Below are positions 1-10,647 of a DNA stretch of 64,000 nt, one piece after another. The DNA is taken from NCBI GenBank assembly GCA_963580455.1, contig OY756963.1, positions 14,589,555 to 14,653,554 on the forward strand, in the 5' to 3' direction. The position numbers and the translations under genes are program-made. Source of the DNA: Euonymus europaeus. Its lineage: Eukaryota > Streptophyta > Magnoliopsida > Celastrales > Celastraceae. The notes under the pieces were generated by a model. The model searched no databases. It had not been told where the DNA came from and was given only the letters and a program-made list of their open reading frames with translations. Within the stretch, counting starts at the first letter, position 1. Each line of letters opens with the position of its first letter.

Positions 1-1279
1 CTCGAATGCATGCAGTGCTCTTCTGTGAATAGTTAAACTCTTTAACAGCTGCTATTTTATCTCCTTTGCAATTGCTGTTTCCCTCTTCCTTTTTAATACT
101 GCTATGGATATTAGAAGTGCAAACTTGCAGTTTTCCAATACTCTTTTTCATGACATTGCCTTTAAATTCATATTGCGACATTAAATCCTCAAAGCTTGTC
201 TTTTCAGATGAGGTAGCTCGTTCACTGCCATTTTCACCACTAGCACCTCTACTCATAAAAAAATGAGGCACTTTTTCATCCCTCTTTTCCTCCTTCACCC
301 CAGAATTCAAATCCTGCCGGGAAGATAGAGAGTCTCTCCTCAACCTTTTCTCACCCTCACCCTCACCCTCGTTGTCTTTCGTCTCTACATGAAAGGCATT
401 GTCAAAGCAATCTGAATCCTTTCTAACACCCATATGGAAATGAGAAGTGCAAACTCGCTGTTTTCCAATAAGCTTTTTCATTCCATTTCCTTTAAAATCG
501 TATTGCGACATTAAATCCTTGAAGCTTGTCTTTTCAGATGAGGTAGCTCTTTCACTGCCATTTTCACCACTAGTTCCTCTGCTCATAAAAAAATGAGGCA
601 TTTTTTCATCCCTCTTTTCCTCCTTCACCCCAGAATTCAAATCCTGCAGGGAAGATAAAGAGTCCTTCCTCAACCTCTTCTTGACCTCACGCTCACCCTC
701 ACCCTCACCCTCACCCTCCTCGTCTTTTATTTTTAGATGAAAGGCATTATCGAAGTAATCTGAATCCTTTCTAACACCCCGATCGAAATGAGAAGTGCTA
801 ACTCGCAGTTTTCCAATACTCTTTTTCATGTCATTGCCTTTATATTCATATTGCGAAATTAAGTCCTCGAAGCTTGTCTTTTCAGATGAGGTAGCTCTTT
901 CACTGCCATTTTCACCACTAGTACCTCCACTAATCACAAAATTTGACACTTTTTCATCCATGTTCTCCCTCTTCACCCCAGTATTCAAATCCTGCCAGGT
1001 ACATAGAGGGTCCTTCCTCATCCTCATCTTGACCTCACAGTGATTGCCACAATCACGCTCACCCTCATCCTCATCGTCTTTTGTTTCTACATTAAAGGCA
1101 TTATTGAAGCAATCTGAATCCTTTCTAACACCCCAATCGAAATGAGAAGTGCAAACTCCCAGTTTTCCAATACTCTTTTTCATGCCATTGCCTTTATATT
1201 CGTATTGCGACATTAAGTCCTTGAAGCTTGTCTTTTCAGATGAGGTAGTTCTTTCACTGCCAATTTCACCACTAGTACC
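1..1279 (-). repeat. In-frame protein-coding tandem repeat, units of 354, 348 and 330 bp
   Basis: Read on the minus strand, the units are 1279-926, 925-578, 577-248 and a partial 247-1. Each starts at a GGTACTAGTGGT-like anchor. Length differences fall mostly in an in-frame GAGGGT hexanucleotide microsatellite (plus-strand CTCACC runs near 350-372 and 692-720) that encodes Gly-Glu runs. A diverged half-unit precedes the first full one (about 1280-1480). Confidence 0.85.
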
Positions 1280-1780
1280 TCTACTAATAAAAAAATGGGG
1301 CACTTTTTCATCCCTCTTTTCTTCCTTCAACCCATAATTCAAATCCTGCTGGAAAGATAGAGGTTCCTTCGTCATCCTCTTCTTGACCTGACTTTGATTA
1401 GTACAATCACAACAATCCTCACCATCGTTGTCTATTGTTTCTACATGAAAGGCATTATCAAAGCAATATGAATTCTTCTCTTCCCCAATAATCCTATTGC
1501 TTCTCCTCTTCCGCCCTTCTTTTCCACTGGAACCCCCTACCATTAAATTACTCCTAGAACCCGCACTCACATTGTCTGAAATAAGCGAATTGGCATTTGA
1601 TTCAAGATCAGTCGCAGAAGTTACCTCCAATTTTGGGCTCTTCCTGCAACGTGTGCTCCTTCTCTTTGTCTCCCCCTTCTTGAAGACCACAATTACCTCG
1701 TCCTTCTCTGGAATCGGTAGCGGAAAATAGGAAGTTACCACCCTTATCTTCTTCCTCGTCCTCCCCCTCTTCATCTTCAT
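1..1780 (-). CDS. Tandem-repeat charged (probably nuclear) protein, N-terminal part, runs off left edge
   Basis: An uninterrupted minus-strand frame starts at the ATG complementary to 1778-1780 and stays open to base 1, giving at least 593 codons. An in-frame stop lies upstream near 1850. The N-terminus is strongly basic (begins MKMKRGRTRKK) and carries further Lys/Arg clusters, suggesting nuclear targeting (inference). After about 165 residues it becomes tandem units of 118, 116 and 110 residues plus a partial unit, each containing a GTSGENGSE-like start, an SSEKTSF stretch, a DLxSQY motif, a VRKDSD block and an acidic Glu/Gly-rich patch. Unit spacing is always a multiple of three and all units are stop-free, which supports real coding. 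I do not recognise the family. A chromatin-associated protein such as the poorly conserved N-terminus of a CLASSY-type SNF2 protein is only a guess. The gene is divergent from the glycosylase gene. Confidence 0.75.
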   Translation of the reverse strand, partial: MKMKRGRTRKKIRVVTSYFPLPIPEKDEVIVVFKKGETKRRSTRCRKSPKLEVTSATDLESNANSLISDNVSAGSRSNLMVGGSSGKEGRKRRSNRIIGEEKNSYCFDNAFHVETIDNDGEDCCDCTNQSQVKKRMTKEPLSFQQDLNYGLKEEKRDEKVPHFFISRGTSGEIGSERTTSSEKTSFKDLMSQYEYKGNGMKKSIGKLGVCTSHFDWGVRKDSDCFNNAFNVETKDDEDEGERDCGNHCEVKMRMRKDPLCTWQDLNTGVKRENMDEKVSNFVISGGTSGENGSERATSSEKTSFEDLISQYEYKGNDMKKSIGKLRVSTSHFDRGVRKDSDYFDNAFHLKIKDEEGEGEGEGEREVKKRLRKDSLSSLQDLNSGVKEEKRDEKMPHFFMSRGTSGENGSERATSSEKTSFKDLMSQYDFKGNGMKKLIGKQRVCTSHFHMGVRKDSDCFDNAFHVETKDNEGEGEGEKRLRRDSLSSRQDLNSGVKEEKRDEKVPHFFMSRGASGENGSERATSSEKTSFEDLMSQYEFKGNVMKKSIGKLQVCTSNIHSSIKKEEGNSNCKGDKIAAVKEFNYSQKSTACIR

Positions 1781-3241
1781 CTCTAATAAAGAATCCGCTT
1801 GTGTTCCACTGTTCCTTCCACTGGAGGCTGAGAAACTATTCTCTCTAATAGTCTAACTTTCTTTCCTTCTTTTTCTTCTCTGATTTGTAGGTTGCCGCCA
1901 ATTAACCCCCGCTGAAAGCAGCGACTCCTCAAGTTCCCAATTTCATTTGGAGTTTTCATAATTATTTTACCGTTTTGTATTGTTTTGTTGTGGGCTGAGC
2001 TCTCTTTTGATATTTTACTGGGCTCATATGGGCCTACTGTTTAGCAGTCTATTTTTGTGTTTTCAACTTCGCGATTGGGCTTGAAAATTTTAGTACTTTT
2101 CTATTCAATAGGCCCAGATCCCTCAACAATTGCAATGCAATCGAAGTTTATTAGTGCATTGTATTTTTTTTTTTAAAAAATAAATAAATCAAGATACCTC
2201 TCTAACATATGTAAATGAATGGTTTCTTCATTGGATAACTGCTGCGCCGGAGTTTTTTTGAGTACTAGAGAATGGGGTGTGGAAGGCTCGACTTTGAGAC
2301 CTATATTATATATTATATATATGAATATCATTTTAGTTATTCGTGATTCTCATCGATCCATATTCATTTTAGTTATTCGTGATTCTCATCGATCCAGAGT
2401 TGAAAATTGACAATGAAAATATTCAAATATATCATATGATTCATTAGATGAGCAGTACAAAAAACTTCACTCATGCATATATTGGATTGGATGGTGGAAA
2501 TTAGAAAGCTAAACCAAAAAAACACAATCCTCATACAAGGATAACCACTCTATATTTGTCTGCAGTGAAAACCTAGATATGCGAGAGTTGTTCTTGAGAC
2601 TTGAAACGATCTTAATGATGAGTAATGCAGTGCAGTTGCATGCAATATTCATTTTCTTTAAAATTTGTTAATTTTTATCATTCAATATTTTTGTAGATAT
2701 ATATATATAGACATACTCTAAAAGAAGAGAGAAATTGTTGTTTCAAAAATTGTGCTTGAGAACAAAGAATATGAAAAGTCGATCGGCATGCATGAATTTA
2801 ATGATCAATTACTTTTAAAAAACCATTTTCTTTCAGTCTCCAACAATGGAAGGGTGACTGTTGCCTAAACGTACGTCACCTTTATCATCAGCTCAACAAA
2901 ATGAAGGACTCTTAAAGCGGCTGATCATTTCCAAGAACCTTGAGAGAGGTAATTGCTTTAATTAGCCACTGTATTTTGAATTTTCTTTTGTTTTTTGCTT
3001 TTGTGGTGATTAATTACATTTTCAATGTACAGTTTCTCTCTCTCTACCAACTAATTCGCCCTACTTGCCAACAGTGGTGTATTTTGGAATATTGAACGAT
3101 CATATATAGAATATCGTGGACACGATTAATGGAGACTGTTGATATTCTCCTCTCTTACGTGATTTTCTTTAAGTTAATGTACTAATTGCTTGATGCGGCC
3201 TTGTTTTAGTACTGAAACTATTTTCTTTCTTTGTTTTGCTA
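1781..3241. promoter_or_regulatory. Divergent intergenic region with likely promoters and 5' leaders
   Basis: This stretch separates the minus-strand repeat-protein gene from the plus-strand glycosylase gene. The first 150 bases next to the minus ORF are purine-rich on the minus strand, as in a 5' leader. Nearer the glycosylase there is a CT-rich stretch around 3034-3045 and a possible 5'-UTR exon ending GAGAG/GTAATT near 2950. The acceptor at 3240-3241 (TGCTAG) fits a leader intron. Otherwise it is AT-rich, with TA runs near 2300 and 2700. No coding was found. Confidence 0.4.
2329..2396. repeat. 36-bp tandem duplication
   Basis: Two copies of a 32-bp sequence beginning CATTTTAGTTATTCGTGATT start at 2329 and 2365, with a 36-bp period. 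They are identical as far as I can read, so the duplication is recent. Confidence 0.85.
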
Positions 3242-3259
3242 GAATACAAGCACAAGCCA

Positions 3260-4705
3260 ATGTCAGACTTGGTACTGAATATTGGTTTAGGGGAGTGTGA
3301 ATCAAGTTTTAGTTTGGAGAATGCAATTTGCAATCATGGTTTCTTCATGATGGCTCCCAACAATTGGATTCCCTCTACTAAAACCTTACGAAGACCTTTG
3401 AGACTTTCCGATTCTACCTCCTCTGTCATGGTATCCATCTCACATCCAAACCGTTCTTTTATTTCTGTCAAAGTTCATGACTTGGACGCACTCGACAGTG
3501 CAGATCAAGAAGCAATATTGGTAAGCTATATGTATAGACACATGTACACACATTGATCTTGCGATTAATTTATAATTAACGTATAAAATACATTATTTCG
3601 TTTTTCCAGAAACAAGTGGGTAGGATGCTAAGGATATCGAAGGAAGATGAAAGGGATGTGAGAGAGTTTCAAACAATGCATGGGGAGGCTAAGGACAAGG
3701 GTTTCGGTCGAATTTTTCGATCTCCCTCTCTGTTTGAAGATGCTGTGAAATCAATCTTACTATGCAATTGCACGTAAGTGTTCATTTACATGTTCTCTTA
3801 AAATGGAAATAGAAATCATCAGTTTATGCATGATTGAAACAATTTGTAGGTGGAAAAGATCGTTAGACATGGCACAAGCTTTTTGTGAGCTTCAACAAAA
3901 ATTAATCGAACTGAAACCGATAGGAAAAAGAACAAGATACATTAGAAACCAAGCAGCAAATATTTCAGGCAAAAGAGTAAAAGGGCAAGTTATGGGCAAT
4001 TTCCCGAGCGCGGAAGAACTAGCTAGTCTGGATGAGGATTTCTTAAAGCAACATTGCAAAGTTGGTTACAGATCAAAGAGAATCGTTCAACTTTCCAAAG
4101 AGTACAAAAAAAGAACTTCCTTGCTTAATGAAATCGAAGAGATGCTAGACTCGACTATTTCTTACAAGAAAGTGCATAGAAAATTGTTGAAGATCAAAGG
4201 TTTTGGTCCTTTTGCAAGTGCAACTGTGATGATGTGCATAGGATGCTATGAATATGTTACAATAGATAGTGAAACCATTCGACTTTTACGCAAGGTTTGA
4301 GAAAATTAACCCAATTCATTTAATTGCATACGGTGTTCGATTGTTACATTATAAGGGACATATTAATATTATGTTCTTTCACCAGGTACATGCTTTGGAA
4401 AATTGCACTGAAGTTACTGTCAAAAAAGATGTTAAAGGAATTTATGGAAAGTATGAACCATTTCAGTCTCTCGCGTACTGGTAATCAATTAAGCATCCCT
4501 ATTTTTTTTTCTTTCATAATTGGAAGGAGTTTCTTTTGTGTTACTACTTTAATGTTAATGTAGGTTTGAGCTTTTATATGACTATGAAGACCAAGTTGGA
4601 AAACTCAGCGAGTTGCCACCCTCTAGTTATCACAGTGTGTCTGGAAGTAGCATTCACTCGGGAGCATTGAAGCAAGAAACTGCCGAGCTCGTAATTGAAA
4701 ATTAA
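3260..4705 (+). CDS. HhH-GPD superfamily DNA glycosylase (base excision repair), 5 coding exons
   Basis: Exons 3260-3520, 3610-3773, 3850-4294, 4386-4480 and 4564-4705 join in frame to 368 residues, all with GT-AG introns. The product resembles the plant HhH-GPD/AlkA-like DNA glycosylase family, which removes damaged bases from DNA, usually in the nucleus. The helix-hairpin-helix reads KIKGFGPFASA, followed about 20 residues later by IDSET, whose Asp is the expected catalytic residue. The Lys that bifunctional glycosylase/lyases carry at the end of the hairpin is absent, so a monofunctional enzyme is inferred. The start ATG at 3260 is the first in frame after the acceptor at 3240-3241. An earlier start in an upstream exon was not found. 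No frameshift or premature stop was found, so the gene looks functional. Confidence 0.85.
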
Positions 4706-5283
4706 TTAGTTATTCAACAATATATATTGTTTTTGCTTCTGATTTGGAATCTGTACCTGTAAGGTGTTGGAATCTTGTTGAAAATTTTACGTACTAGTTC
4801 TTGTGAATTATGGAGATTGTGCTCATACTTGTTTGTTCTATTAGTACGTAAAAAGAAATCAAGCTGAACCAGCAGGAGTACGTTAAATAACTAGACGAGC
4901 TATGCTCCAAACAAATTACTTGATGTAAGTAAATCAGAGCACTTGTTTTGTGCTTGAGCCGACCAGTTTTGTACCCACCCTTAATTTAATGGCATTGCTC
5001 CATGGCGTTAGTTAGGGACAACCTGCCATGGTTAGCACTACTTTTTCTCTTGCCTTCATGCACCAACATTTTTTGTAGTCAGAAATTGAAGCAATAAAAC
5101 TTCATTTTTAGTCAATACCAAAAAGCGAATGGTAATGATCGATCCTCTTTAACCAGCAAGATTTCTTACTTTTCCCTGCTGTACTTTCACCACCAGATTT
5201 TTTAGCCAAATACCATCTAAATTTTATGACATCGTCTACCTTACCACTCAATCCACTCAGACGCCCGAATATTTATTAGAGTT
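4706..5283. other. 3' flank of the glycosylase gene; no gene seen
   Basis: AT-rich sequence with no supported ORF. It should contain the 3' UTR; an AATAAA at 5093-5098 is one possible polyadenylation signal, though about 390 nt past the stop. It ends where the putative Tat-like LTR begins. Confidence 0.4.
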
Positions 5284-5640
5284 GTGGAGGAATAAATCGG
5301 AGAGGACACGTGGCACAAGACTATTGGACAACCTCAAGTTGCTAATCAAATCTCAAATTCACTTGATCTCCTCCGATCAAGTTCCACTAAATCAAGTAAT
5401 CAATTTATCCATTGCCAATAAAAGGAGAAAGAGACTTAGATATAAAGGGAAAGGAAAATACATGTTTTATTGATATACATTTTCTCTGAATCTGACTTAA
5501 GCTTCGGAGCGCCAAAGGTCGCCTCAACGGCCGTTGGTCCACTAACTATCATAATTTTCAGGCAAGCAGCAGTCGAAGCACGGAGGAGTAGCAATCGGAA
5601 CGATGGTTCAGGGCGGGTGGTGATTTTCGTTCACTATATT
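5284..5640 (+). mobile_element. Putative 5' LTR (or its 3' part) of the Tat-like element, with primer-binding region
   Basis: The stretch starts with TGTGGAGGAA, has a TATA-like TATAAAG near 5441-5447, and ends just before TGACAACCACAGTGGG at about 5642-5657. That is a mutated form of the TGGCGCCCACCGTGGG-type junction usual after Tat LTRs; the differences are partly CG to CA. The exact ends are uncertain because no partner LTR is present for comparison. Confidence 0.35.
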
Positions 5641-5692
5641 TTGACAACCACAGTGGGAGGAGAATTGTTTCCACGAAAGAAGAAGATTTATA

Positions 5693-6470
5693 ATGGTCTC
5701 TTCACGCTCAGAGATTGGAAGGCGTGATAACAAGAACAATCCTCAGCAGCTAGGCCACAATGTAGGCAGCAGGAACAACCGCCAGCCAAATGGGGAGTGC
5801 GCCAGCCAGTCGAATAGAGAAGCGGCTGCCGGAATGGCTATCCCAATCGAAGGGCAGATGGAGGATGAGATCCGCCATACAAAGGAGTACCTAGAATCAT
5901 TGAAACAAGGGTTGGCCATGGCCAAGCGTAAGGGAAAAGGACCCCTCAGAAGGGGTGGACGATCGGATGCCAAGCAGGAGAGGTGAATCTCAAAGGCATT
6001 CACCAGATAGTTATTCATCCACCATAAGGGAGTATGAAGATGGACTCCCGAAAGAGGGATAAGATGATAAGAAAAGAAGTCAATTTGGAATGATGGAGAG
6101 TCGGATGCCTTAAGGGTCGATCTCATTTATGGTGCTTAACAGAGAGCAATCAAGGCTCTTGATGAAATGATGACTTCCCCTTTTTCCCAAGAGATCCAGA
6201 GGAGGGAGGTTCCTAGACGGCTAGTCATGCCGAACCTCGAGCAGTTCAACAGCCGAACGAACCCAATCACACACTTAGATCAGTTTCTGCAGAAGACGAT
6301 CATATGGGAGGGGGACAAGGCAATCTTGTGTAAGGTTTTTCCATAGTCTTTAGCACCAATCACTTCATGTTGGTTCCATCAGCTACCTTCAAACTCAATA
6401 TCTTCATGGAGGAAGATGGCGAGGAAATTTATCAATCCATTTATTGCTGAAAGTAAGGAACCAAAAACCC
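5693..6470 (+). pseudogene. Tat-like gag, first part
   Basis: An ATG at 5693 opens a 97-codon frame (begins MVSSRSEIGRR), polar and Gln/Asn/Arg-rich as in Tat gag N-termini. Beyond its stop at 5986 the sequence continues as degenerate gag in shifting frames, including a stretch near 6220-6340 resembling the retrotransposon gag core (LEQFNSRTNP, then HLDQFLQKT). The frame is cut at 6470 by the solo LTR at 6475 and resumes at 8284. Confidence 0.5.
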
Positions 6471-6474
6471 TCTC

Positions 6475-8278
6475 TGTCACACCCCCACCCCCGAGACATG
6501 ATGTGGGAAATAAATAACTAATTAAAGCCAATTAATTGAGGTGACTCTTTTTTTAATATATATATAATCTATAAATAACCCGACTCCCCTCTGATGGTAT
6601 GTGCACTCATTCATCAATCCGGTTCCCATCACCAGCTCGATTGACATCACTTGGTTATCCTGGAAGAAAAACATAAAAACACAGGGATGAGCCGAAGCTC
6701 AGTAGGAAATATCACAACCCTTGATAATCGAACAAATTTAATATTGTATTCAAGGCATCACACATTCAATCACAACATCTCTTATAAACATTTCCATGAT
6801 AATCAAGTTTGCACTTTTTTTTTTTATTTCAATCTAAATCTTCATGTTTATTCTACTACCCCTCTTCCACCTTTACTCCAACCTCATTGACAAAGTCAAC
6901 TTCAATCATTTTCTGACCTTACTGTCAGAGTCACTTTGTTCATACTCTAACCTCTCCGACCTCATTGTCGGGGTTTCTTTACGAGTAAGGAAGGTAGGCA
7001 TTCCCCTTCTACCCGGACTTTCCACCCTTAGCTAAGTGGCCGCATAGCGAATCCTTACTCGGATTTTATCCACTGTACATATAGGGTTTTATTCACACAT
7101 CACCACAACCTCCTCAACACATTTCCACCCCATATCCTCCACAGTACAACCTCCGCAACTCTCACAAAATTTCAGATATAAATATTCATTCACAGAACAT
7201 ACAATATTTCAACAAAATTTCCAATAAATATCAGAGGTTATCAAGTACCACGAATTATTCACATACCCTTCCCATCACATTTCCACATTAATCTAACCAG
7301 GAAAATCATAACACAATTTAATAAACTGCACGAATAAACAATTAAGTAAAATGCAAATTTCCCAAAAATAACACAAGGGTTACGGTATTCCCTACCTTAT
7401 GAAGCGTGTCTAGCATCTCACCCGAATCACCCAAGAAAAATCTCCCAACTAGTTTAATTTGTTGTGAATACCGAACAATTTGCTACCAATTCATCACCTC
7501 GATACACCCTTTTCATTCAAGCAAACAACAAATTTCACAATCACTTCAACTCCACATTAACTACCGGTTACATAACTCCAGCTTCTCAACTACTTTGTTC
7601 AAACAATAATATGAATAAGACACAATATAATCAACCAAAATCTCAGATTCAACCATTATCAAGTCGAAAGAATCCCATCTTCAAGTACCCAGTTATATAA
7701 CCCAAAAATACCTGTGTCACGTGGTTGGGATGTATCCTTTATGTGTTGTCCTTTGAGCTCCTTTGAGGAATCGACAACCACCAAAACAAATACTCACAGT
7801 TCACATCCTTTTCTATCCATCACTTTCTTTCTTCTCGATTCTTCTACTTTCTTCTTCTTTTATCTACCAAAATATCCATTTGCTTTTTTTTTTTTTTTAA
7901 AAACAACGTGGTTATCTCATTTGAAAATTTGAGTCCTCAATTGGTCACTAACCACCAGTATTTAACCTTCATTGTCTAATTATTTACAAGGAATGTCATT
8001 TTATATTTACACATTTAACCTCTTCTTCCTCTTATATTTTACTAAATAACATTCTCCACCAAAATACAAACCAACACCACACATTTTATTCATTCCCATT
8101 TACTCAAAATTTCCAGATTCACCCTTTCCTAACTTCTTCCCATGTAGTGTTTTTTTTTTAATTATTATATATGCTTGCTCGTAGTTGAATTTAATTATCA
8201 AATTCTCTAGTGTACCATTGTACACATGTCACCTCCCTTATCAACCATTGCTATTATTTTCGAAGTCGGGATATCACA
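6475..8278 (-). mobile_element. Solo LTR, inverted, chromovirus-type (family C), TSD CTCTC
   Basis: The 1804-bp sequence runs from TGTCACACCC to GATATCACA and is flanked by the perfect 5-bp direct repeat CTCTC (6470-6474 and 8279-8283). Read on the minus strand it begins TGTGATATCCCGAC, the start type of chromovirus LTRs elsewhere in this window. The minus strand also carries a TACTGAGCTTC motif shared with the other chromovirus LTRs. There is no internal coding, so it is a solo LTR left by LTR-LTR recombination. It interrupts the Tat gag. Short ORFs inside are AT-rich noise. Confidence 0.8.
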
Positions 8279-8283
8279 CTCTC

Positions 8284-9100
8284 AAACCTTCTCACTATGA
8301 GGCGGAACAGTAGGGGGAAATTTCAAACTATCTCTCGAGGTACTTAGAGGTGTGTGCATAAGTGGAAGGGTGCGATGAGCGAATGACTGCCATGTCTTTT
8401 AAGATTGGACTCGTAGAAGGCTGTAAGCTTAAGGAGTCTTTGACATTATATGAGAGAACCATTGTGACAAGATAGGGAGCGAATATATGCCAAGGTAGAA
8501 GTGGCAAAGGGGACTAAAATAACTTATCTAAAGGGAGAAGAGAAGGGCTTCAAGACTGGCGAATTATTCCAAGAGGAGAAAGGACTTAACCAATTCAGTG
8601 GAATTCAACCTAGCAATCCGTTATCTTTTCTATGCAATTTGAGATGAACCGTTGATAGTTCGGCCGCCCAAGATGTCTAGGGACCCAGATAAAAGAGACA
8701 TAAGTAGGTATTCCTCCTTTCACTGAGATATGGGACACATGACTCAGTAGTGTGGTAGCCTAAAAGGGCACTTGCAATAGTTGGCAAAATGGGGCAAGTT
8801 GGCAAATTACTTGAAAGTAACAAATAATGATGACGACAAGCCAAGAGAAAATGCCTTGGTAATTATAGGAGATTGGGGGTAGGATGATGTTGCACCAAAT
8901 GGAACCATTGATGTCATTACATTGGAACGACGGGGGCAGCCAATTACTATTAATAATGCAGCCACTCAAGCAGTTGACATCCAAATGGCAAAGAAAATGA
9001 AATGGCCAGGCGTAGAAATTACCTTCTTGAACAAAGATCTAGCGGGAATAGACCCTACACATAAAAAAAACCTCAAGATCACCATGGGAATTTGAGGTTT
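8284..9100 (+). pseudogene. Tat-like gag, second part, to protease linker
   Basis: Directly after the CTCTC repeat the gag reading resumes (LLTMRRNSRGK, then a stretch like FKIGLVEGCKLKESLTLYE), matching the conserved gag pattern of Tat elements. Frames are broken by several stops and shifts. The region 8640-9100 is the polar linker leading to the protease. Confidence 0.45.
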
Positions 9101-9395
9101 TGATGTGAAGAGTTTTCTAATTCACCAGGGAAGCTCCGTAAACATCATCTATTACCCAATTTTTGAGAAGTTGAGATTCACACAGGCTGAACTCGTGCTT
9201 GAGACGGTCTGTCTGATTGGATTTAACGAAAATGAAGTTCATCTTTTAGGAAGAATTCAAAAAAAATTTAGAGCACGTTTGAAGGAACTGGATATAGAAT
9301 TTCTAGTTGTTCAAGGGAGAACGACCAATAATGCCATTCTCGAAAAACCTTGGCTTCATGCCATGGAAGCAATTTTGTCGACCTATCACTAGACC
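9101..9395 (+). pseudogene. Tat-like aspartic protease remnant with altered active site
   Basis: The open stretch reads FDVKSFLIHQGSSVNIIY, where the family has a (V/I)DxGSS active site. The catalytic Asp is replaced by His. Downstream, LGRIQ and FLVVQGRTTNNAILEKPWL match the C-terminal half of retroviral-type proteases (the usual ILGRPWL-like segment). An in-frame TGA lies just before it near 9095. The enzyme cannot be active as written. Confidence 0.6.
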
Positions 9396-9846
9396 TTCCA
9401 ATTTCCATATGATGGGAAGATGTATGATGTGAAAGGAGATCGGCCAGACCAGAGCAGTGGGGCGACTGGCAGCCGAAATTTCAGGAGTCTCATCAAGTGG
9501 GCATCTTGGTAGAAGAATCTTTCGTCGAGCAATACCCAGGGTCGGACCCTAAGAGGAATTCAATTGAGAAATTGGAGAAAATTCATATCAATGAAGCTAA
9601 TATTGACAAGTATTTCCTTGTTGGAAAAACTTGTCAGTTGATGAAAGGGAATCACTTCTAGGCTTATTGATTATGAACATTGGGAAATTCGCTTGGACTC
9701 CATAAGATATGTCAGGAGTAGATCGGAGATAGTGAGCCACCGGCTGAACATTTGTCCAAACTCAAAGCCAGTCATCTAGAAGGCTAGAAGATCGGCCTTG
9801 GCACATGCAAAAGCCGTTGTCAAAGAAGTTGAAAAGCTTACAGATG
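9396..9846 (+). pseudogene. Degenerate protease-RT linker of the Tat-like element
   Basis: No long frame survives. Short stretches near 9490-9840 resemble the pre-RT segment, including one just before RT that reads ADAREIWEVDF-like in a broken frame. Nothing else was recognised. Confidence 0.4.
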
Positions 9847-10647
9847 CGAGGGCAATTTGGGAGGTAGATTTCCTAGAATGTCTATCAAATATAGTTTTTG
9901 TTAAGAAGAATAATGGGACGTGGAGGGGTGTGTGTAGACTTCACAGATCTCAATAAATCCTACACAAAGGAACACTTCCCACTATCAAAAATTGATCAAC
10001 TAGTGGACTCGACGTTTGGTAGCGTAAGAATAAATTTTCTAGATGCGTTCAGAGACTACCATCCAATTCCAATGAATGTGGAATATTAAGAGAGGACTTC
10101 GTTCATTACTCTGAGAGTCACTTACTACTACAAGGTGATGCCTTTCGAATTGAAGAACGGAGGAGCAATCTACCAGCAGCTAGTCACAAAGATGTTTGGA
10201 GAAATGATAGGGCAAACAGTTGAAGTGTACATTGATGACATGGTGGTCAAGATTGTTAAGGAGGAAGATCATTTGTCAGACCTTCAATCTGCTTTCGATG
10301 TCCTTGGAGTTCACAAGTTGAAACTAAATGCTGCCAAGTGTGCTTTCGGGGTGAGCTTAGGCAAATTCCTTGGACACCTTGCAACTAGAAGGGGTATTGA
10401 AGCTGATCTAAATCAAATTTTGGTCATCAAAAGTTTGAGGTGCCCAACTTCAGTCAAAGAGGTGAAAAAATTGATCGGTATGGCAGTTGCCCTTAATAAA
10501 TTCATCAACAAGTCGTCTGATAAATGTCACCACTTTTTCAAGAGTTTACGAGGCGCCAACAAATTTGAGTGGGATGAGGAATGTGAGAAACTTCTGTTCG
10601 GCCAGAAAAAATATCTACAATTACCTCCACTCTGGACTACCTTAGTT
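9847..10647 (+). pseudogene. Tat-like reverse transcriptase, duplicate copy 1
   Basis: Two open pieces (9898-10086 and 10135-10668) cover RT fingers and palm: GRGGVCVDFTDLNKSYTKEH, then PLSKIDQLVDSTFG, MPFELKN, and the catalytic YIDDMVVK (near 10227-10250), followed by CAFGVSLGKFLGHL and the connection region. A TAA near 10087 replaces a Gln codon of the family, and there is a break near 10090-10134. The unit ends at CTTAGTT (10641-10647), where an 801-bp duplicate begins. Confidence 0.75.

Noticed and set aside
66..1730. Repeated plus-strand frames with a FPILFFM-like motif
   Set aside because: They are the complementary shadow of the long minus-strand repeat ORF; each is short and broken, while the minus frame is continuous.
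5743..6126. 127-codon minus-strand frame
   Set aside because: It is antisense to the Tat gag start and resembles no family.
6475..8278. Several 60-80 codon plus-strand frames rich in Phe, Ser and Pro
   Set aside because: They lie inside a solo LTR defined by a perfect target duplication; AT- and CT-rich composition explains them.
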